A DNA stretch of 25,073 nt from Minisyncoccota bacterium. Its GTDB lineage: Bacteria; Patescibacteriota; Minisyncoccia; Phycocordibacterales; JACZSL01. The stretch is taken from NCBI GenBank assembly GCA_028280145.1, contig JANQMM010000059.1, positions 1-25,073 on the forward strand, given 5' to 3'. This document shows positions 20,891-25,073 of this stretch, piece by piece. The translations under genes and the position numbers were made by a program. How positions within the stretch are numbered: the first letter of the stretch is position 1; the number at the start of each line of letters is the position of its first letter. Under the pieces are notes generated by a model. The model worked only from the letters and a program-made list of their open reading frames with translations, was not told the DNA's origin and did not search any database.

Positions 20891-21346
20891 ATGTCAGATC
20901 GCAAAAAACCAAAAACAATATCAGAGGATTTTGTAAAGAATGCGATCATTAAATATTTGTCTCGAAATGAATGGGGCACCAACTTACAATTTGGTGGTCT
21001 TCGTGAACGTGGTGTAGATATAAAAGTACGACACAACCGTTACTCCCGATACTTCTTGATTGAATGCAAGGGACAAGGTATTGGCCGTGGTTCCAATGAA
21101 GTTGCCTTTGTCTATTCTCTCGGACAAATTATTTCTCGCATGAACACCAGTGGTAAAACACGGTATTACTACGGTTTAGGACTTCCAGAAAAAGCGGCAA
21201 AGATTGCACTACGACGACTACCATGGCAAGTTGCGAAGAAGCTGTTACTTTATGTCTTCTCAGTGACCAGTAGTGGAACGGTTACCCAATACTCATGGCA
21301 AGATTTGAGAAAGAAACAAGAAGCCTCTAAGAAAAAGAAGAAATAG
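20891..21346 (+). CDS. PD-(D/E)XK nuclease-like protein
   Basis: 151 residues. A helix (SEDFVKNAIIKYLSRNEWGTN) precedes a compact restriction-endonuclease-like core: RERGVDIKVRHNRYSRYFLIECKGQGIG (about 38-65), where D43 and the ECK of 58-60 match the D...ExK catalytic pattern, with the following helix SNEVAFVYSLGQIISRM supplying the usual Gln. The C-terminus is a lysine tail. It is small and lacks an obvious DNA-recognition domain, so it could be a restriction-like, repair or mobile-element nuclease. TATAAT (20879-20884) ends exactly 6 nt before the ATG, predicting a leaderless mRNA. It sits directly after tRNA-Ser at the probable edge of the mobile region. Confidence 0.75.
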   Translation: MSDRKKPKTISEDFVKNAIIKYLSRNEWGTNLQFGGLRERGVDIKVRHNRYSRYFLIECKGQGIGRGSNEVAFVYSLGQIISRMNTSGKTRYYYGLGLPEKAAKIALRRLPWQVAKKLLLYVFSVTSSGTVTQYSWQDLRKKQEASKKKKK

Positions 21347-21413
21347 GTACTCTTTACGGTTACCAACAGTACCTGTCTCTAACTATAGCTATATCTCTGT
21401 CATTCATTACCTC

Positions 21414-21719
21414 ATGGATGACATTGAGAAAGTTATACAACAAGCAAGGAACATTCAGTTTTCTGAAAAGCATGAGCATCTTTATGCGAACAGACTCTCT
21501 GATCTACCTGCATCAAAAGACGCGATGAAACAGTCACTCAAGGGGCGTATACGACTACTTTGCGGCGCATACATATCACTTGCAAGCTATGTACATGATG
21601 AAGATTTTAAATTACTGATTACAGGAAGTCAGAGACAGAAGAGAAAAGTATACAAGCGAGTACTAAAAGAGGTTGAGCGAAACAGAGAGGAGATAAAAGT
21701 GTTTGATCCTTTAGATTAA
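21414..21719 (+). CDS. Small hypothetical protein, 101 residues
   Basis: No family recognised. The protein is predicted mostly helical with mixed charge, and Arg/Lys-rich near the end (GSQRQKRKVYKRVLKEVERNREEIK). It has no membrane segment or cysteine pair. TATAGC (about 21384-21389) with TTACCA 18 bp upstream could be its promoter. The last 9 bases overlap the 3' end of the serine-recombinase gene on the other strand (convergent). It lies between the nuclease and recombinase and may belong to the same mobile region. Confidence 0.6.
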   Translation: MDDIEKVIQQARNIQFSEKHEHLYANRLSDLPASKDAMKQSLKGRIRLLCGAYISLASYVHDEDFKLLITGSQRQKRKVYKRVLKEVERNREEIKVFDPLD

Positions 21720-22988
21720 GGAAATCTTTTTATTCTTTAGCACAATAGTATTTTTGAAACATGTGAGCAGTTCTCGTTTTTCTTCAATCTCTCCTTCTTT
21801 CAGAATGAATTGTGCGTAATTTCGTATATCAATATCTTCGACACTGACTTTGTAATCTGTACCACTTACTGCCCGTTGAAACTTTTTGAATCGTTTTACT
21901 TCTGCCTTTATTTTATCCTGCATTGGCATGTCTTTAAGATTTATTTCAGCAAAATGTTCTTGTAGCTGTTCCACAAGGCTCACCTCATTGAGGTAACCAC
22001 ACTTACAATTTTTATCCCGCGCCTTTGTACAGCCGTAGTACACATGCCGATTAAAACCACCGTTTTTAAGTCTTTTGAACTTCTCATCTGCACTAATACC
22101 AGATCCACATAGTCCACATTTCATGAGCCGAGTGAATGCAAACTCCTTACCTTCGTTTCGAATGGAATTACTCTTTACCTGCGCTTGGACTGCATCAAAT
22201 AACTCCTTTGTAATAATTGGAACATGTTTACCGTCATACCAATTACCACTATTTTTAGGATACTCAAATCGTCCGTAGTAAAAGTGATTACTTAATATCA
22301 CGTAAATATTTCCAAGACTTAGATGCTTCTTTCCTGTTGCTGTTCTGTAATTCAAATCAAACTTAAGCCAATGATAGAGTTTTCGTCCTGACCACTTTTC
22401 GTAAGCAACTTTCTCAAACATTTGTTTAATAACTGGTGCGCGTTCAGGGTCTACACGAACCTGACACTTTCTATCGGCTCTTTTTTCATTCAAATACCCT
22501 GTTGGAGCAACACCGGGTTTCAGTCCCATTTCACATCGTGTACGTAACCCTCGTTTTACGTTGATACTTTTGTTATCGTTCTCTAACTTTGCCTGACTAC
22601 AGAGAATCATGAGAAGAAACTTTTCACTTGGTGAGTTTGTAAACGTTTGTCCATATGTTCTAATCTCAATTAGGTGTTTTTCATCCATGAGATCAACAAT
22701 TGATCCGAGGTCACCAGCGTTTCGACTTAAACGATCAGGTGCCCACGTAAGAATGCCATTGAACTTATCGTTACGTATATCTTCGAGTAGTTCTTGAAAC
22801 ACGGGTCGTTGGCCTGAATCTTTTGCAGAGTGTGCTTCTCGTCGTATGTCTACGACATCGAGATTTTCTTTCTCCGCGATCGCAAGCATTTCTTTTACTT
22901 GCGACTCAATTGAGAGCTGTTGTTGTTCGTCTGATTCAGTTGATTTGCGAGAATACAGACAGTACTTCAATTTGATATCGATATCCAT
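21711..22988 (-). CDS. Large serine recombinase (site-specific integrase)
   Basis: 425 residues. The N-terminal resolvase domain (about 1-150) has YSRKSTESDEQQQLSIESQ with the catalytic serine (S16 by family pattern) and WAPDRLSRNAGDLGSI with the conserved DRLSRN arginines. The recombinase domain (about 160-270) has GLKPGVAPTGYLN and LSLGNIYVILSNHFYYGRFEY. The zinc-ribbon domain has MKCGLCGSGISADE and YGCTKARDKNCKC, followed by a helical tail. Such proteins integrate elements by cutting both DNA strands through serine linkages. The length is on the short side for large serine recombinases but all core domains are present. It is intact, unlike the remnant at 13379-13947. It could mobilise this region or the 64-bp-repeat island. 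Confidence 0.93.
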   Translation of the reverse strand: MDIDIKLKYCLYSRKSTESDEQQQLSIESQVKEMLAIAEKENLDVVDIRREAHSAKDSGQRPVFQELLEDIRNDKFNGILTWAPDRLSRNAGDLGSIVDLMDEKHLIEIRTYGQTFTNSPSEKFLLMILCSQAKLENDNKSINVKRGLRTRCEMGLKPGVAPTGYLNEKRADRKCQVRVDPERAPVIKQMFEKVAYEKWSGRKLYHWLKFDLNYRTATGKKHLSLGNIYVILSNHFYYGRFEYPKNSGNWYDGKHVPIITKELFDAVQAQVKSNSIRNEGKEFAFTRLMKCGLCGSGISADEKFKRLKNGGFNRHVYYGCTKARDKNCKCGYLNEVSLVEQLQEHFAEINLKDMPMQDKIKAEVKRFKKFQRAVSGTDYKVSVEDIDIRNYAQFILKEGEIEEKRELLTCFKNTIVLKNKKISLI

Positions 22989-23245
22989 ATGTAATTAATG
23001 CCAGAGCACTTAGAGCTTGCTAAGCCTATGCAGAACAATGGATTCGTCGCCTACTCGCACAAGTCTTAGCAAAGGTAGTGGTTTGCGATACAATGGTCAG
23101 GTGGCTTGAAATGTTGCCACAAAGAATAATTAGATACAGCCTAACCCTTATGGTTGCATAAGGTATGGCGAAAAACCCGGTTGAGATTCTGCCTTTGTCA
23201 TACAAAGGTATATGCCTCTGTCGGGTTATCCGGTCGAGGTCTTTT
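22989..23245. other. Non-coding interval with several hairpins next to the DGR RT
   Basis: No convincing gene lies in these 257 bases. Hairpins present: GTGGC/GCCAC with a 10-nt loop (about 23101-23120), CCTTATG-GTTG-CATAAGG (23146-23163) and CCTTTGT-CAT-ACAAAGG (23192-23208). Short stems with 3-4-nt loops are known near the variable repeats of DGRs, but here they lie downstream of the RT and no template-like repeat is visible. It may also contain attachment sequence for the recombinase. Confidence 0.4.
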
Positions 23246-24295
23246 TTATTTATCATTCATCCAAAACCACAACTTATTCTGTAAATCTTCAGATAGCCTA
23301 TGAGTGTTTGCATGAGACAGTAACCCGAGGTAAGAGTGCAATGTTTGGTGAACTGTCTCCTCACATATCTCACTTGTTCGATACTCTTCTGCTCGGTTAT
23401 GCAACTTTCGCGTCAACCGTCGCTTGGTTTTTGTTCTCAGCAGTGTGTGGTGTGGCCTGATGATATACCCAAGAAAATCAATACCACGATTCAGTTTTCG
23501 AACTTCAACTTTATGTGGGTGTAGTTCAAGATGTAGTTTTTCTTTTAGGAACAATTCTATCTCTTGTAGTAAATCATCAAAGATATCTTTCCTGTCAGTA
23601 AGAATGACAAAATCATCAGTGTATCTCACATAATATTTGACTTTTAACTCATGCTTTATGAATTGATCAAACTCATTCATGTGCACGTTAGCAAATAGCT
23701 GAGAGGTGAGATTTCCAATAGGAAGACCTCGTTTATCAAACAGCTCACCAGAGGCAGTAAAACTACTGATTATCTCCTGAAGCAACCAAGTCACGTCATT
23801 GTCCCGAACTTTATTACTAAGTAAATGTAAAAGAACAGAATGGTCAACGCTATCAAAAAACTTCTTTATGTCACACTTTAACGCAAAACATGGCCTCGTA
23901 TAGTTTTGACTAACTTTTCTTGTCATGTCTGCAAGAACCGCGACACCCTTATGGTTTCCTTTACCGATTCGACAGGAAAAGGAAGTGGGTATAAACGTCG
24001 GTTCAAACAAATCATTTAAAACTCTAAAAACAGCATGATGAACAACTCTGTCCCGCACAGTCGCCTTGTGTATATGACGAACTTTTGGATCCCGGATGTA
24101 GAAACCGAAATAAGGTCCATGTCGATATTTTTTACTCTTCAAGCCATGATGTAGCTGAAAAATGTTCTGCTCAAGGTAGAATTCAAACTTTGCTACATCT
24201 GGTTTGTTGCGCTTTCCTTTCTTAAATTTTTCCCAAGACAAAAAGAGATTCTCAGGAGAAATAACTTTATTAAATAAATCTTTATAAACAATCAT
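23246..24295 (-). CDS. DGR-type reverse transcriptase
   Basis: 349 residues. Conserved RT blocks appear in order: FYIRDPKVRHIHKATVRDRV, then FSCRIGKGNHKGV, FALKCDIKKFFDSVDH (catalytic D142), GLPIGNLTSQLFANVHMNEFD (190-210), VRYTDDFVILTD (YTDD at 225-228) and GIDFLGYIIRP. The IGNLTSQ form, in place of the QGxxxSP of group II intron RTs, is typical of diversity-generating retroelements. There is no maturase X domain or HNH domain, and the length fits DGR RTs. The enzyme would copy the template RNA with errors opposite adenines, so that the variable repeat is rewritten. Its start codon overlaps that of avd on the opposite strand. A -10-like TATATC (24306-24311) lies 10 nt upstream, inside avd. 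Confidence 0.92.
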   Translation of the reverse strand: MIVYKDLFNKVISPENLFLSWEKFKKGKRNKPDVAKFEFYLEQNIFQLHHGLKSKKYRHGPYFGFYIRDPKVRHIHKATVRDRVVHHAVFRVLNDLFEPTFIPTSFSCRIGKGNHKGVAVLADMTRKVSQNYTRPCFALKCDIKKFFDSVDHSVLLHLLSNKVRDNDVTWLLQEIISSFTASGELFDKRGLPIGNLTSQLFANVHMNEFDQFIKHELKVKYYVRYTDDFVILTDRKDIFDDLLQEIELFLKEKLHLELHPHKVEVRKLNRGIDFLGYIIRPHHTLLRTKTKRRLTRKLHNRAEEYRTSEICEETVHQTLHSYLGLLSHANTHRLSEDLQNKLWFWMNDK

Positions 24296-24644
24296 GAATG
24301 AATTCGATATACCACTATTTAAAAAGTCATATGACTTATATAAAATTCTCCACGAGTACTACCATATAATCCCGAAAAAAGATCGCTTTACTACGTTTGA
24401 ACGGTCTGAGAATGTGCTACTTGAAGTTATCTCTGGTCTTTTCAAAGCCAGTACACAACCAAAGAAAGAAAAGTTAGAAACGCTTGAACAAATTAGTGTT
24501 GATCTTAATCTGTTTCGTGTGTTTATACGATTAATGAAGGATACGAAGGCACTTGATAATAAAAAGTACACAGTCCTTCAGAGTGAGGTTGATGAGATTG
24601 GACGCATGCTTGGTGGTTGGATACGTTCACTTAAAAACGATTAA
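24294..24644 (+). CDS. avd: DGR accessory variability determinant (Avd-like four-helix protein)
   Basis: 116 residues predicted as a four-helix bundle, matching Avd proteins of DGRs: IPLFKKSYDLYKILHEYYHIIPKKDRFTTFERSENVLLEVISGL is the first helical pair, and VDLNLFRVFIRLMKDTKALDNKKYTVLQSEVDEIGRMLGGWIRSL the second, with the GRMLGGWI ending usual in this group. Avd forms a pentamer that binds the RT and the template RNA and is needed for mutagenic copying (established for Bordetella phage BPP-1). The unusual point is orientation: it is on the plus strand, head to head with the RT, with both start codons in one CATG. TATAAA (24283-24288) lies 5 nt before the ATG, inside the RT gene. Confidence 0.85.
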   Translation: MNEFDIPLFKKSYDLYKILHEYYHIIPKKDRFTTFERSENVLLEVISGLFKASTQPKKEKLETLEQISVDLNLFRVFIRLMKDTKALDNKKYTVLQSEVDEIGRMLGGWIRSLKND

Positions 24645-24676
24645 CACAAAAGACACCTTGCGGTGTCTTTTGTGTT
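24643..24676. terminator. Bidirectional terminator after avd
   Basis: AACACAAAAGACACC (24643-24657) and GGTGTCTTTTGTGTT (24662-24676) form a perfect 15-bp stem with loop TTGC, overlapping the avd stop. It would also end a transcript of the template-like segment coming from the right. Confidence 0.85.
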
Positions 24677-24682
24677 GGAGAA

Positions 24683-24893
24683 ACTTCGGAACGAACGCCG
24701 AGGCCGACCCATAGTTCTGATTGGCATTGTCGTACCAGTTCGTGTCGAACTTGACCTTGCCGTCGTTGAAGTTGAAGTACGGGGCGCGAGCGAAGCGATC
24801 ATCGGCAACCGGATAATTGTTTTCATCCATCCGTGTCACCAGAGCTTGAACATCGTCCCTACTGGCAATAGAGAATGCTCTTACTCCTGAATT
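24683..24893 (-). other. DGR template repeat / variable-repeat-like segment
   Basis: Read on the minus strand from 24893, an open frame with no start codon of its own gives SGVRAFSIASRDDVQALV, then DENNYPVADDRFARAPYF, NFNDGKVKFDTNWYDNANQN and YGSASAFVPKF. This is the C-terminal end of the C-type-lectin-like targets that DGRs diversify. A TAA at 24896-24894 cuts the frame off upstream, so no complete target gene is present. Asn codons (AAC/AAT) are frequent, as expected of a template repeat, where adenines mark mutable sites. I read it as the template repeat on the RT strand; a truncated target gene is the alternative. Exact ends need the matching variable repeat, which is outside the window. 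Confidence 0.7.
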
Positions 24894-25073
24894 TTATATG
24901 GAAGCATCCATCTAAGACGGAATCTTCACCAGACAAAAACAAGCAGTGTCTCCTCAATAGCAACACTCTTTTAGAAACCGTAATCTCCAAAACCCTGGTC
25001 GCTTTTCTCTTTTTTGAAGAGAGAGTTCGGCGACAGTAATCCTTGAACTACTGTTCATGAGCCTAATCTCACT
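24894..25073. other. Right-edge stretch without a supportable gene
   Basis: Both strands have stops in all frames or only very short frames. On the minus strand a frame ending FKKEKSDQGFGDYGF then stop (about 24978) looks like a protein C-terminus, but it is interrupted by a TGA about 28 codons earlier. Nothing can be assigned. Confidence 0.4.

Noticed and set aside
23026..23256. A 76-residue gene overlapping the RT stop
   Set aside because: No ribosome site, no recognisable domain and odd composition; it crosses several hairpins. Kept as non-coding, with low certainty.
23246..24295. Group II intron maturase or retron RT
   Set aside because: No maturase X domain, no intron domain V/VI-like sequence and no retron-type msr/msd upstream; IGNLTSQ and the adjacent Avd fit a DGR.
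24627..24839. A complete 70-residue protein
   Set aside because: The frame lacks a real start, runs through the avd terminator and carries only the end of a DGR target; it is better read as template repeat or fragment.

Overview
The window looks like a piece of chromosome from a Candidate Phyla Radiation (Patescibacteria, Parcubacteria-like) bacterium. This is inferred from gene content: compact short-spaced genes, a PilM-PilN-PilO type IV pilus operon, a ribosomal protein L19 with a long acidic tail, DUF2914 and DUF3179 proteins, large serine recombinases and a diversity-generating retroelement (DGR). TGA is a normal stop here (for example at the end of the RluA-family gene), so the recoded TGA of Gracilibacteria and Absconditabacteria does not apply. 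No rRNA gene or CRISPR array is visible.

Layout. 1-1378 (minus): an ArsR-type regulator directly abutting a DUF3179 protein that runs off the left edge. 1459-7543 (minus): YbaK-type deacylase, HAD phosphatase, a DUF2914 membrane protein and phospholipase-D-like pair, a divergent HhH-GPD-like protein and an unknown protein. 7579-7958: tRNA-His(GTG) followed by an unusual folded segment carrying sense and antisense copies of the tRNA 3' end. 8030-9575: a TrmB-like regulator divergent from an unknown tail-anchored protein, sharing one symmetric operator. 9597-13266: methyltransferase, tRNA-Val(TAC), then a housekeeping run (acylphosphatase, uppS, RluA-family pseudouridine synthase, rplS, tRNA-Leu(GAG)). 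13274-16544: a 3.2-kb island between perfect 64-bp direct repeats, holding a serine-recombinase remnant, a GTP cyclohydrolase II fused to a PRA-isomerase-like domain, and a second TrmB-like regulator. 16573-20818: MTH1-like Nudix hydrolase, tRNA-Arg(TCT) with a partial duplicate, the pilus operon, a tRNA-binding OB-fold protein, ruvX and tRNA-Ser(TGA). 20821-25073: a probable mobile region with a PD-(D/E)XK-like nuclease, a small unknown protein, a large serine recombinase and, at the right edge, a DGR with reverse transcriptase, Avd and a template/variable-repeat-like segment.

The DGR is the main system of interest. The RT has YTDD and the DGR-type IGNLTSQ motif. The neighbouring four-helix protein matches Avd. 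A C-type-lectin-like C-terminus rich in AAC/AAT codons lies just beyond Avd. The RT and Avd start codons overlap head to head (CATG), which is unusual because known DGR cassettes are mostly collinear. The variable target gene is not in the window.

Two other patterns run through the window. Nine genes have a -10-like hexamer exactly 6 nt before the start codon, which predicts leaderless mRNAs and decided several starts below. Three tRNA families (His, Val, Arg) have nearby partial copies that pair a sense fragment with an antisense fragment of the same tRNA.
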